From positions 1,364,001-1,428,000 of the forward strand of contig NC_089191.1 in assembly GCF_947507565.1 (NCBI RefSeq): a stretch of 64,000 bases of DNA. Direction: 5' to 3'. Under the pieces are notes generated by a model. That model was not told the origin of the DNA and ran no database searches. It saw nothing but the letters and a program-made list of their open reading frames with translations. Shown here piece by piece: positions 1 to 16,543 of this stretch; the first letter of the stretch is position 1, and each line of letters begins with the position of its first letter. The position numbers and the translations under genes were made by a program. Source of the DNA: Oscarella lobularis. Its lineage: Eukaryota; Porifera; Homoscleromorpha; Homosclerophorida; Oscarellidae.

Positions 1-860
1 AACATCATAGCCAATCTCCTAAACTACTTGTGCAATTCGAATAAAACTTTTTCTCTGTTTGTGGCACCCCACTCTCTTACTTTAAAGAGTATATAATAGT
101 TAATATCAAACCCTCTCAAGAAAATATTTGGCAATGTATGGAACCATGTGAGTTCCGACATACCGAATCTTTGACATGCGTAAAATGAAATTATCACTGC
201 CTAGCTCCTTAATCGATCGCCTGCTGCAGTCGCCAGACAACTTCAAAAACATTCGCAGCAATCGATTTGGACAATCAATTACAGAAGGCGATTACAGCAA
301 TCGATCACAGCAATTGATTAGATTCGATTGCAAAATTCTACTACAAATATCGATTGCAGCAACCATAAACAGCATCTGAATACAGCAGTCCATTAATTTT
401 GTTTAATTATTGTCTAGAAGTAAAAGAGAATCTACAAACCAAGTTCAAGTGCAAGGAACCGCAGCGATTCTTTCGTATACCTGGCCCTTGTGGTGAACTT
501 CGCGTCGCCTTTGTCGCTTCTTAAACCGACCAAAGAGGAGTCGTTAAAAGAGGGTTTGATGTTAATTAAGGCCGATAGCCTGAACTCGACTAATGCAGTT
601 CTCCAAGCAGCATCGTCTGAACAAAGAATTTTATCACCAGGAAAAATGCCTTTTCGCGGAACAATGGACGTTGAGGATTTTCTTCTTGTCAAAGCCGTGT
701 ATGTTTTACTTCACACGTATGGCAACCACTCTTTCCATTTTTCGGCCACCACTTCTTATTGTTAAACTCCAATTTGCCGACATTGTGCCATATCATTCCA
801 AAAGAGATACCCAGATTAGGCAAAGGCAATGTGGGAAAAGACAATGTGAAGATGAAAAGA
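1..860. other. Leader region without a recognisable gene
   Basis: No gene can be supported here. Between about 205 and 375 there are imperfect repeats of a CAGCAATCGATT-like word. An open frame of 91 codons lies at 490-765 on the plus strand; it has no recognisable family and no splice or poly(A) context. Confidence 0.3.
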
Positions 861-884
861 TGAAAGTTACAGTTTCTTTTCATT

Positions 885-1628
885 ATTATTTGTCGACGGC
901 CTGTTGGAGTCGTTTGTTGTCGTTAGAAAACAAAAGAACTTCGCGTCAAAGGTCGTCCGCGCCTGGTCCGCGCTTTTCAAATCTTGAAAAAACTCATATA
1001 CATATAAAGTTCTAATAATGCTGAATTATAAAGCTGGAATACCGGCTTGTCACTCGCGCCTCAATTCGGCGATATCTTTTGACTTTGTGCACAAGCCGGC
1101 AGACCTCGCCCTGAAGGTCGTTCCCGCTTTTCAAATCTTGAAAAAAACTTGTATGAAGTTTTAAATCATGCTGAATTAAAAAAGCTAGAATACCGGCTTC
1201 TCGCTCGGGCTTCAATTCGGCGATATCCTTTTTGACTTTGTTCACAAGCCGGCGGACCTCGCCCTGAAGGTCGTCTACGCATTTCAAATCTTGAAAAAAA
1301 CTTATATAGTTGTAAATCATACTGAATTGAAAAAGCTGGTTTACCGGCTTCTCGCTCGCGCCTCGAATCGGCGACAGCCTGCTTGAGTTGTTTGCTGTCG
1401 GCAACATTGAGCTCCGAATCTTAAAATTAAAATTACGCTCTTTTAACGACGAAACCTCATGTCAATTAAAAGTATAACCGCCTCCCCTAACTCCGATACT
1501 TTTTTCTTTGGATTCTGCAGAGTAAACAAAATAATGCAGCCTAAGTAGTTGAATTTCCTCATAAAAGATGCTTCCGCTCGCGAGCGATGCGAGGAACGAT
1601 AGCTGCAGCCGTTTCTCTGTTGTGGCAT
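885..1628 (-). CDS. Fragment of a coiled-coil gene with tandemly duplicated exons
   Basis: The minus strand encodes a series of charged, heptad-like helices of about 32 residues, each ending in a basic-acidic motif like RREREA. Each helix segment starts after a pyrimidine-rich CAAG or CAG acceptor and ends just before a GGTA donor-like site, so each looks like one short exon of about 96 nt separated by introns of about 57 nt. The period of 153 bp is exactly 51 codons, so unspliced read-through also stays open. Further helix-like sequence continues upstream towards 1628 and downstream to about 885. No catalytic domain is seen and the family is not recognised. A structural or scaffold protein fragment is likely. 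Exon limits are inferred from the sequence only. Confidence 0.4.
973..1407. repeat. 153-bp tandem repeat, nearly three copies
   Basis: The phrase TTTCAAATCTTGAAAAAA recurs with its last base of the TCTTG word near 986, 1140 and 1293, a spacing of 154 and 153 bp. The copies also share CTCGCCCTGAAGGTCGT and the CCGGCTT segment. The repeat coincides with the coiled-coil exon array on the minus strand and looks like unequal crossing-over of an exon-intron unit. Confidence 0.8.
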
Positions 1629-2620
1629 GCAGAAATATAGTAGCGGTCAGTGAATCCGGAATTATCTAAAGAACACTGAGACACTCATTAGCATTTAAGA
1701 GGAAAAGCGTGCAGAAGGTACAGAAACTGGTCGTCTTGATGGCTTTTTGGTATAGAAATCAAAATATATTAGAAAGATTGCATAGATATTGAGAAGATCG
1801 CGTAGACATGTTTTTCTACTGTCACACCGATTAGATAGAACTTTTCGACAAAGGTCCATCAATTCCTCGGCAAATGCTTGAGGCACAAACGTTGTACGAA
1901 CCTAAGATGTACCTATTATTTGCGTATTTTCACGATTTTCATTTACTGTGTAATAGAGGGGATGCTCCAAGATAGTGTACACACTTGCTATAATAATTAG
2001 ACTACGCGTGGCCATTGCGCTGTACTGCCGCAGCAAAGAGAATCAATGTGCTGTCAAGACATCGCAGAGCACGGCGTCAGGCTCCATGAAAAGAATCCTG
2101 CACCTGGTTGCATTACAGAGAATTGTGGATTTTCAAGTGTTTCTCTCAACACTCCCGTCCTGAGGACTGCGTACTTTCAGCCTTCCGCCGTTAACGCTAC
2201 CGCCGACGGGAAAGTCGACAAAGGACCCCTCTCCACCGCAGGTGACGCCGGAGGTAAAGCGGACAAGAAGACCCCCTCTGCCGCAGTTAGCCGACAAAGG
2301 GACTCCCCTCCGCCGAAGCTTACGCTGCCGCCGAGAGGGCTCCCAAAAAACAACCCCTCTTGTCTGGATGACGCTACGTTCAACGACGCTCCAGCGCGCC
2401 GAAAACAACGCCAGGCGCTCCAAGCGCGTGACGTAACTTTCGCTGGCGCCGTTGCGCTGGGCGCCCTTGCGTCGTTTTTTCTCTGGGCGCCTTTGCACAT
2501 AAAACGATTCTTCTGGGCGCCGTTGCGCTATCTCTTTCCGTGTTCGTACTCATTTTCTGTGATAATATTATACTCTGGATGGGACGTTTTTCAAGTGGGC
2601 AATTGTAATAGAAGGCAATA
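1629..2620. other. Non-coding region ending in GC-rich internally repetitive DNA
   Basis: From 1629 to about 2130 nothing is supported. From about 2160 to 2530 the DNA becomes GC-rich with short repeated words (GGGCGCC followed by TTGCG, and CCCCTC with CCGC), which produces open frames on both strands. The overlapping frames on both strands point to base composition rather than genes. 2621-3190 also shows nothing recognisable. Confidence 0.35.
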
Positions 2621-3190
2621 AGTCAGCGATCCGAAAGCCGCACTTCGATTCGAGGCGAAACGCCAGCGCGTATCGCAGGAAAATTTCGCCTGTGTTGTGT
2701 GGCCGGTTGTGTGGCAAGTTTACGGCGACGTCACCTCGAAACCATGGAAGTTGACGCGCAAAACTGTTCAATGGATTGTAAGCAAATGACAAAGTGATCG
2801 TCATCAATCGATATTATCATAGATTAATTAGCGCTCTTCACTAGTCTCTATTTACGGCTCTGAGTCAGAATGTTCATACAAATCTGCGTTCATTGGTCTA
2901 GAATGGTCTCGTGATCAAATAATCAACACATGGCGTGCGCGTATATCATGGCAAAGGTAAAAATCGTTTACCCTTTGCTTTGACCCCCTCGCTTCACTCC
3001 TCCCTTTGTCCGATGGTCAACGTGAAACCATGACAAAAGAAGAAGTTGAGCTGGACGACGTTTTCCTTTTGAAATGTTCCACCGGTTGGTGGGTTCTACC
3101 GGTTTTAGCATTCAACCCCTAGCAGATTTTACAACTTAATTAGAACGCGTGAAATTCTTTTGGATTCTACTGGTCTCAAGTCAAACGCTG

Positions 3191-3520
3191 CTAATAAAGA
3201 GATATTTCTTGACTAATTACTACCGCAGAGGTTAAATATAGCTGTAGCTCACTTGCGGGCAGTACTTCAAAACACTGCTGGTGTTCAAAAAATGAATTCC
3301 CGCTTGAGAAAAGTACCTCTTTGAACTTTTCCCCGTGGCTCTGTTTGCACGAGTACAACACGTTATTCGACATTAAATGCTGCATGGACGAATGAGATAA
3401 AGAGAAAATCTTGACGGAAGTTTTGTTATTGTCCGATGCTTTTTCTTGAGCAAAGACTGCTCCTAGTACATATTGGTCAGAGAAATATTTGTCATGGGTT
3501 ACGCTGTCCAAGTTCACCAT
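3191..3520 (-). CDS. Hypothetical ORF, 109 residues
   Basis: An ATG-initiated frame of 109 codons with ordinary amino-acid composition and no low-complexity. No family, signal peptide or membrane segment is recognised. It has no visible splice partners. It could be an exon of a host gene or a chance frame. Kept only because its length and composition are better than the surrounding shadow frames. Confidence 0.2.
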   Translation of the reverse strand: MVNLDSVTHDKYFSDQYVLGAVFAQEKASDNNKTSVKIFSLSHSSMQHLMSNNVLYSCKQSHGEKFKEVLFSSGNSFFEHQQCFEVLPASELQLYLTSAVVISQEISLY

Positions 3521-3839
3521 TCCCTTACTTGCACTTATTTATTTTGTTCGCTTCCTCGTCGTTTTCTGTGCTAAAAAATTCCTGTCCGTGCCTTGGCGTA
3601 ATTCCAGAACAAATTTGATCAATTTTCGGCCGTCGCCGCGCCTGTTTAAAACGACCAAGTAGATCAGCAAATAGAAAAAACGCTGCTCGAAGAAAGAAGG
3701 CGTAGGTGTCAGCACCATAGATAGAGGAAAAGGAGGGATAGGAAACTTCCCTATCACGTGACCGTTTTCGAGTGCCCATGACTGATGGACACGGTATGGA
3801 TCCGTTTCGGAGCGCTTTGGATTAGATAGGTTATCGATC

Positions 3840-4767
3840 GGAATGCTCCGCGGCTTGAACTTCTTCGTGAAGACACAAAGATATTGTTGCAGCACATTTC
3901 GGAGGAATCCGTTAGAAAATCGGTCCATAATCTCCAAATGTTCATCCTTGGCTGCTTCAACAGCACAAAAAAGTTTCGATCAAGAGCAAAAAGGCGAGAA
4001 GATGCCATTTCGTCTTTCGAAAGTCTCCGAATGTCTCGACTTCACTTAATCTGGATTGACATTTATTTGGCAGCTAAAGTACCGTTCCGAGACCGACTAC
4101 TTTTGCAAGCAGCGAATCAAAAGATTTTTGATACCTTTGCATTATTAGGCAGTGTAGACCGCCGGGCAATTACGAGATGTCGATGGAAGAAAGAGGGACG
4201 TTGACAGACAATGAGATGAATGCTCTGGGCGATGCTGCAGGGTTTCTTCCTAGGAAGCTGCTAAAGAAATATTCAGGCGTTGAAACGGAAAGAGCTGACT
4301 CATTCTGCTCTTGCCTGAGAGGCCTAGTCGTCGACATGGATGATATTGACACCGATCGCTATCGTCCGTCAACTGAACATGATCATGCCTATGCTTTTTC
4401 AAGCATCGACGATTACAGCGCAAGATGGCTGGATATGAGGAACAGAGGCGGACTCTTTTGCGTCAGCAACGAGTATTTTGAACTTTTTGTCACAATGGAA
4501 AACTTGTTTGGAGTCTCCTTCAAAAACGGATTGAGACTGCATCAGCGGACAGTCGTAGAAATGCAAAAATTGTTCAAGCTCTCATCTCCAACGAGCTGCT
4601 GCAACAACAGTGGACCTCGCTCTCGTCCTGCGTGGCCGATTAAGACAGTGCAATATATCTGCTAAAAGAAATGACTCGACTATGGACAGCTATTAGCTAT
4701 TAGAGGGTTTACTTTGGCGTCGCCACTGATAGAGAAGTACAAGCGTTCTAGAAGCAAGTGCACTTAG
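3840..4767 (+). pseudogene. Broken mobile-element protein with the RGGLF motif
   Basis: A helical segment from about 3850 (ending near LGSV at 4160) continues in another frame as LTDNEMNALGDAAGFLP, then RADSFCSCLRG, then WLDMRNRGGLF and NEYFELF, and finally an RGFTLAS-IEKYKRS tail ending in a stop at 4765-4767. From memory this order (LT-DELNAL-YVSGYVP, FIQCLGEM, NKVNRGGLF, LW-TIRGF) matches an uncharacterised protein repeated many times in cnidarian and sponge genomes, encoded by mobile DNA. The frame is broken near 4165 and again near 4690, where AGCTATT is duplicated (4688-4694 and 4695-4701). The function is unknown; it is probably an accessory or DNA-binding transposon protein. Confidence 0.55.
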
Positions 4768-4973
4768 AAGACAAAATGTCTTCGAAAGTTACTTAGTATT
4801 TAATTGACGTAAATACTTGTATCTCCTAATATAGCTACGCATTATCCTTCTCCTTGTGTTCATTTTCGTCACTTAGGGACGGGACTGCTATCGACTTCTT
4901 CTGGTGCGAGGCGTAACTTTCGACGACAGTTTCCCAAACAGGGTTCTGTGCTGCCGACTTCTTAAGTCGAATT

Positions 4974-5566
4974 ATGGCACTTTTATCGACACACTGCTTT
5001 ACAAAAAATCAGCGATTCACAAAATTTCAACGTCTACGTGGGGAGCGAGAAGTTCTACCACCAGAACCAACGGCTAAAGTTAAAGCAAAAAAAGCAGCTA
5101 CCACATTTACCATTCAAAAATACGACGTCGATTTGAAAACATCTCTTATAGCTTTTCTTGCAAGCAAAAATCGTCAAATCTCAAAAATCGCTGGTGACGG
5201 AAACTGCTTTTTCGATGAGATTTTGTGGTTATTTATGAACATCACTGTCAGCACTTGTCAATTCGACATGATGTAGCCGAGTTTATGCGCCGCAATGCTC
5301 ACTTATTTGCTGCTCCAACAGACTATTCGTTTATTGGCGGCTAAAATGAATATCTAAACAGAATAGGGCAAAACTCAACGTGGGAAACGCAAACAGACAT
5401 TTTCGCTGCCGCAACTTATTTCCAGCGTCGAATACGTATTCTGAAAAGAATTTCAGAGACATGGCGGTGGGTGCATTATGATCCCCGCCACCTTCAACGC
5501 AATTACTCTACAATTGTCATTTTTCATTTAAACAATTATTTTGATTTCATAATTTCTAAAAACTAA
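4974..5566 (+). pseudogene. OTU-family cysteine protease, pseudogene
   Basis: The OTU catalytic-cysteine motif appears as AGDGNCFFDEILW, with D and C in the expected GDGNC context. In the next frame come RHDVAEFMRRNAHLF, then WETQTDIFAAATYF and a C-terminal IVIFHLNNYFDFI strand. OTU enzymes cleave ubiquitin chains. This copy is dead: the frame shifts between about 5215 and 5245, an in-frame TAA stands at 5342-5344, and the usual catalytic His of the NHFD-type motif reads Tyr (NNYFD). An N-terminal basic region precedes the domain. OTU genes often ride on mobile elements in these animals, and its position 200 bp after the RGGLF protein suggests one element. Confidence 0.75.
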
Positions 5567-5762
5567 ACAACGTTGTAGTGCACAAGTGTGCCTAGCTCCT
5601 TATAGCGGTATCGGATAACGGGATTTTCCTCCATGTTTTTCGAAAAGCATTCATCTAAGCCGAACGTACGGGAATTTTAGGAAAACGTAAAGGAAAGACT
5701 GATTTTCTGTTTCGGGGCACCCTTTCTATGTTTTCTAGTTCTATCCAAGATACTACAGAATT

Positions 5763-6690
5763 CATTGTTTTAATAAATAAAGAAATTAACAACTTTGTTT
5801 AAATACAGATTACTACAAAATTGGTGGATTAAGAAAAATAAACTGCAGTGCGCATTCCTACTTTTCTCAGGAAAAAAGAGCCAGTATATCCGTGCTGACT
5901 GAAGCGATTTTCGTCGATTTTCTTCAAAAAACCGTTTACCCAAGCCAGCCGGATGTACGGGACTCACGTAAAAAACACTATTCTGTTTCCAAATAACGAT
6001 TGCGACGAAATTGATGGATTCAGAATAATGAACTTCAGTGCGAATGCCTACTTTTTCGAGAAGAAAAGAGTCCGTATATCCGTGTTGGGAAAGCGATTTT
6101 GTCAATTTTTTTGAAAAACCGTTTACCCAAGCCAGACGTACGGGACTCACAGAGAAAACACCACAAATACTTTTTGAAGTCCTTTTGATTTTATACATAG
6201 AGAGTAGAAATTTCGTTGTTTTAATAAATAAAGAATTAGACAGTAGTTGCCAAATAACGATTGCGCCAAAATTGGTAAATTCAGAAAAATAAACTACAGT
6301 GCGAATGCCTACTTTTCTCAGGAACAAAAGAGCACGTATATTTGTGTTGGGTGAAGCGATTTTCGTCGATTTTCTTCAAAAAACCTTTTACCCAAGTCGG
6401 ATGTACAGGACTCACAGAGAAAACACCACAAACACTCTTTTGGGGGCCTCTTTTGTTTTTATACATAGACAGTAGATATTTCGTTGTTTTAATAAATAAA
6501 CAATTAGACAGCAGTTGTCAAATAATAATTGCGCAAAAAACGGTGGATTCAAAAAAATAAACTGCAGTGCGCATGTTTACTTTTCTCAAAAGCAAGAGAG
6601 CCCGTATATCCGCGTTGGGTACAGCCATTTTCGTCGAATTTCTTTGAAACACAGTTTACCCATTCCGGATGTACGGGACTTCATTCACTA
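5763..6690. repeat. Tandem repeat, about four units of 230-270 bp
   Basis: The word TTGTTTTAATAAATAAA recurs at about 5766, 6216 and 6484, and the phrase CTACTTTTCTCAGGAA with CAGTGCG-AT-CCTACTTT recurs in each unit, as does GTTTACCCAAG followed by ACGGGACTCAC. Unit 2 (about 5985-6213) lacks the first part. The 6214 to 6482 spacing is 268 bp. The repeats create open frames on both strands, which are not genes. Confidence 0.8.
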
Positions 6691-6958
6691 AAACGTGAGT
6701 GTGTCACTTATTAACTTACAGGAACGTTTTATGTCGAAAATTTGATTTATTTACGCTTTGCTTTCAAAGCATGATATTCATTATTATAAAAAATTCGTCT
6801 TGATCGCTTCGTCGTATTCGAGGTTCCATTGCTAATTTCTCTCCTGGCACCCTTTTTCGAGACAAATGATATTCAATTTATGCGATAAAACAATACAATT
6901 TATCAATCCTCCTTTCTATAAAAAATCAAAAAGACAAGAACGAAAAAAATTCAGCCAG

Positions 6959-7333
6959 TCAGGGTCGTTCTCCTGTGTCCGCGCAGATTTTCAATTTCCT
7001 CTTTGAAGACGGCCGTTTTTCCAAGTCTCTCAGCCTTTCTTCCTCTTCTGTGAGTTCCTTTCGCGCTTGCTCGAAGCGCGACCGGAGGATGGCTTGGAAT
7101 TGGCGCTCCTTCTCCTCAAAAATTTCTAGGTAGTCCTTCTGCTCCGCCGCCTTTTCGTCTCTTGCGATCGTTCCGCCTGTCTGTGTATTCGTCACACAGA
7201 CAGGTAACGGGCAAAACTGCGTTGGGTCGAAAACGCGGCGTGCGAATGCCGCTTCCGCTCTTTCGGTCAATTCCTCGGTAGATAAGTCACCGAAGTTCAA
7301 TGTACTGCCGTTCACTTTGAAGACTTCTGACAT
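6959..7333 (-). CDS. Small acidic/coiled-coil protein, 124 residues
   Basis: A single-exon frame starting with ATG at 7333 and ending at 6959. The N-terminal half is mixed (MSEVFKVNGSTLNFGDLS), followed by a Pro/Cys patch (PTQFCPLPVCVTN), then a long charged helix from about residue 60 (EKERQFQAILRSRFEQARK) and a basic tail. Codon use is GC-rich like the neighbouring gene at 7704-8174, which lies upstream on the same strand. No family is recognised. The helix suggests a self-associating or scaffold role, which is inference. It may continue into further exons beyond 6959, where an AT-rich stretch follows. Confidence 0.5.
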   Translation of the reverse strand: MSEVFKVNGSTLNFGDLSTEELTERAEAAFARRVFDPTQFCPLPVCVTNTQTGGTIARDEKAAEQKDYLEIFEEKERQFQAILRSRFEQARKELTEEEERLRDLEKRPSSKRKLKICADTGERP

Positions 7334-7703
7334 ACTTCACCGTCGAATACACACAAATGAATGATTGCTTCTAACAAAAAGGCTAAATTTGTCTCTCCTT
7401 TTGATGTGGCTTCGGGGGAATTCCCCCGCTCCCAACCCTTGCCCACGCACATGCAGCCATACAGCTTTCAACGTTTTACGTTCGACAACCATCGCGAAAG
7501 ACAAAGCAGATGCGTCTGGATATTAGAGAAGTTTGCTATAAACGTCAGTTGTGTTCAGTCCGCGGCTTGATCGTCAACAAACATCGGCTGCATCGCGATC
7601 GCAGCCCATGCTCGAAGGCGGAAACTTCCGGGACCCCATTCTTCCTCCCAGCGAACGCACAAGAATGCAATTAATCTTTGCTTTATTTTGACAAAATAAC
7701 AAA

Positions 7704-8174
7704 TTAACAATGACTCTAGCCAAAAACAGAAGTTCGCTACACGCGCAAAAAGACAGCACCTCGTAATACTGGGCGCGTACCTTGCTGACCCTGAGGTCGT
7801 CTTCCATTTGCCGAATTTCTTTGCGCAGGTTCTCTAGTGCCGTTGTCATGTCTCGAACGACACGACGATGACTCCTCACGACGCCGGTTTGGTAGACGCG
7901 GTCGACGATCCCTTCGCACAAATCGTTGCTTCCGGCTGGGCAATATGTCGCCTTGATCTCGTACGACTCCGCCGAGTCTTCGACATCGAAAGCATCTAAC
8001 CAGAAAAAGCTGTATCCTAACAATTTGTATGCTTAGTAATATACCGGTTTGATTTTTACAGTTCGGACAACCGAACGATTTACGCGAGACATTTGCTATG
8101 CGCCAGCGACTCCAACACGAACGATGCAGTCGGCCGGACGTCGGAACATCAACGAGGCAGATAGCACACGGCAT
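7704..8174 (-). CDS. Zinc-finger/coiled-coil protein with three exons and a 28-nt intron
   Basis: Exon 1 (8045-8174) begins MPCAICLVDV and carries a Cys/His pattern: CAIC, then LHRSC, then FGCPNC, a RING-like or treble-clef zinc finger with fewer ligands than a standard RING. Exon 2 (7781-8016) gives a mixed region and a coiled coil (ALENLRKEIRQMEDDLRVSK). Exon 3 (7704-7715) adds three residues and a stop. Phases agree (phase 1 across 8017-8044, phase 0 across 7716-7780), giving 125 residues. AATAAA follows 17 nt after the stop (7682-7687). The first intron is only 28 nt, GT-AG, with a TTACTAAG branch-like motif. The upstream in-frame GTG at 8204 is not a plausible start. Function unknown; possibly a small ubiquitin-ligase-like or adaptor protein. 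Confidence 0.6.
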
Positions 8175-8213
8175 GATTTGATACGAACTTATGACAATCC
8201 GCACTGACGTGTC

Positions 8214-8222
8214 TATTATACT
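8214..8222 (-). promoter_or_regulatory. TATA-like box upstream of the 8174 start
   Basis: TATAATA reads on the minus strand about 40 nt before the chosen ATG at 8174, a spacing compatible with a TATA box and a very short 5' UTR. It is only a motif match. Confidence 0.3.
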
Positions 8223-8409
8223 GTACGGCCAAGCGTATACTGCCCCCTCGACATGTCACGCGTGCAAAGCGTGAAGTAACAGATGCCCGTACAATCCTCC
8301 TCCGCGGAAGAAAGCTGTTTGTTTTTAACTGTGCTTCAACGGGAGTAGCAAAGATCCAGATCTTCTGTTAGTAGGGGTCTTTCTATTTTTTTAGTGTTGT
8401 ATGCAGACA

Positions 8410-8610
8410 ATAGAGTTTTATTGTTTTAATTAATAAACAATTAAACAGCAGTTGGGGAATTGAGAAAAATTGGTCACAGTATACATCCCTACTTTTCTCA
8501 AGAACAAGGTTATACATAGTATATGTGTGTTAAATCCAAATAACGATTGCCACAAAATACATGGGTTCAAAAAAATAAACTTCCGATGTGCATGCCTAAT
8601 ATGTTGCGTA
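8410..8610. repeat. Decayed copies of the 5763-6690 repeat
   Basis: TTGTTTTAATTAATAAACAATT, then CATCCCTACTTTTCTCAAGAACAA, then AAATAACGATTGCCACAAAAT match successive segments of the tandem repeat 2 kb upstream, with clear decay and a truncated second unit. Confidence 0.65.
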
Positions 8611-8854
8611 GTAGCCCGTATATTTAACAGTCTAAAGATCGTTCCCAAAGACGTCAACACGCATAGGATTACTTTACGGTGGGTGACGCAGTCGAGAAAA
8701 GAAGCGTTGACTACGGAAGCTGTAACTCTTTTCGCTAACTTGTTGCTTTTCAAAGGTGTGCGAGCCTCGGTGTTCATGGCTGCTGAGTCGCCTCTATTTG
8801 TACAATTTCGTGTTCGCACACCGAGCAATTTTTCCAAACTAAAACTTGTTTTTT

Positions 8855-9320
8855 TGTTGTTTGATCGCCAACAAAACAACCTGATCCATAGGTTGTATCA
8901 AGGCCGTGACATTGGGTGGCAAAAACATTGCACGTACTTGGCTGTCGTCAGAAACCAGTTCTTTGCAATCAGGGTGTGCAGAGCAGTTATCGAGCAGTAA
9001 TAACGCTTTTGGTTCCATGTCTAGGAAATGGAGCTGTTCCTGCACGTCTGGAACAAAAGCTGTATGAAACCAATGCTTAATTAAAAAGTTGGGAATCGAT
9101 CCAAGCGTTGCGCTGACCGTGATATAAAAACGGTAGCAGATTCATGTCAAATTTTGCAAAGCACCTTGCCTTCTTAGATTTTCCTATTAGAAGCAGAGGC
9201 AATTTAACACTTCCAGTAGCATTAGAACAGGCTCCTAGTGTAAGTCTGTCTTTCGACTTTAGGGACTTTAGGGACGCGCCCTTGGTCCTATTTTCAACCA
9301 ATCTCTATCAAATATTGTAC
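8855..9320 (-). pseudogene. pogo/Tigger-type DDE transposase fragment
   Basis: The minus strand gives RLTLGACSNATGS, LPLLLIGKSKKARCF, then WIDSQLF, and in the next frame FVPDVQEQ, LLLLDNCSAHP and FLPPNVTALIQPMDQ. These are the second and third catalytic-Asp blocks of the DDE_1 (pogo/jerky/Tigger) family that cuts and pastes DNA. The first block (NADETG) is unrecognisable. A frame break occurs in an A5 run (9083-9087). The sequence ends right after PMDQ, so the C-terminus is lost. A small direct duplication (CTTTAGGGA twice, about 9257-9275) is seen. It is a different copy from the complete Tigger element at 54555-56964. Confidence 0.75.
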
Positions 9321-9525
9321 ATAATTTCTGCGACGTTGTCTCGCTTTTGGGATCTCGAAGCTATGACGTAGGGCGTCTCTAATAACTTAATTCGTTTAGT
9401 GCGTACCGCATGCAACACTCCCGAGCGAAGGGTGTGGCCTCCAGACTAGCTCAATGGTGATTGGCTCAATAAGATGCCTGTGCTTCTAACGTAATTAAGA
9501 GAGCCTTCGTGAGATCCACAACGAC

Positions 9526-15268
<5,743 letters not shown>

Positions 15269-15627
15269 GACCTATATAAAAAAGTAAGACTGCACGAAAG
15301 GTACTTACGCCGTGCAGTACTAACTTGTGCAGCTAAATCTACTTTCATTGGAGAATATGAGGTGAGGTTTACGTGTTCCGGCGTCCGCAGCACCTCGCAA
15401 ACACCGATACAGCGTATCGGTCGTGCCGGTTGAATTGTTCTCATTCGAGGACGACTGTGACCGAGAAAGCGACGTCGTCGGCACACCACAGTAAAGCTTA
15501 CACGACAGACGAAAACGTGAATTTTTCAATGCATTCCATCGAACCTTATAGCGCGCTAAGACGCCGAAGAAGGACTTTATAGCGACGACTCAGGGAGCGA
15601 TAACTCACAAACAAAAACAGAAAAGAG

Positions 15628-16430
15628 CTAGCAATGGAACTTTGGGAGGTAAATTACCGCGTGTCCTGAGTGGCGAACCATTTTTTCGATTTCGTTCGGT
15701 TCCGATCTTCGTGCGACGACAGGATAGCGCGGAGCTGATTCCTGGATTTTCCGCGCACATCCACTCCTCTTTCGGTCAGCACACAATCTAGCCCTTTTGG
15801 TACGCCGCTCTCGTCTACGAGCGACTGAGGCCTTCTGTTCCACTCAGTGTCATGCTTAATGGCTGACGTCCTACCGGCCCTTTGTTCATTGCTTTTGCAT
15901 TGAGAGCGTCACTTAGAATGCGGCGATGGCAAGGGCTGTTGTTGACGACAAAGAGAGCCTTCCGTCCCTGGTACTTAGAATTAAAAATGCTGATTGCCTT
16001 CAAAATTTGATCTTTGAATCGATCAGCATTCCAGTACCTCTCTCTGGTTCCACCGACTCCCTTGCCACAAGTTGACGCGCCTCGTCCTGTAAGAAGCTTG
16101 TGTCGACTTCTACAATAAAATCGGAAACCATTAGAGCTCGGCCCTTCGATTTGGATTTCACTGATTAATTAAAGAAGCCGTCGCACCAAAAGGAGGGTTG
16201 GTCGTTGTTAGTTCTCCATTTCATCCAAGTATTCTCCACGTCGCTGCACGACGTCAGCTCTTTCATGTCCATCGATATAGACCCCTTCTTGTATTTGGTG
16301 ACCGAGAAGCCTAGACAAGTCATCCACCGATGAATCGTACTTATCCACTCATCAACGCGAACGCGAGCGACATCGATTTCTTCTTGCCGTTCTCGAGATT
16401 TAGCCGACTCTGACCGAGGTGTACGATGTT
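15628..16430 (-). pseudogene. DDE transposase-like pseudogene of the YVDGHER family
   Basis: Across several frames the minus strand reads DEWISTIHRWMTCLGF, GVYIDGHERADVVQRRGEYL, KGRALMVSDFI, GKGVGGTRERYWNADRF, ALFVVNNSPCH, NAKAMNKGP, and LTERGVDVRGK, ending at YLPPKFHC. From memory these blocks, in this order, belong to a widespread uncharacterised transposase-like family with a Y-V-D-G-H-E-R motif, a [FV]xxDNxxxH catalytic block and a PKFHCELNPIE C-terminus. Here the sequence stops before ELNPIE. At least three frameshifts and an in-frame TAA (near 16165) make it non-functional. It lies 360 bp after the CSL-like gene on the other strand. Confidence 0.6.
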
Positions 16431-16543
16431 ACTTTTGTAGACGACGAATTTTGGAGAAAGGCTCCGCGAGATAGGGTTTGCCTACAGTAACAAACGAGTG
16501 AATAAGTCTCTTTCATAACAAGTTATAAATTTTGTTTTGGCAG

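Noticed and set aside
5770-6714. Long frames on both strands
   Set aside because: They follow the tandem repeat period and occur on both strands; no coding signal beyond that.
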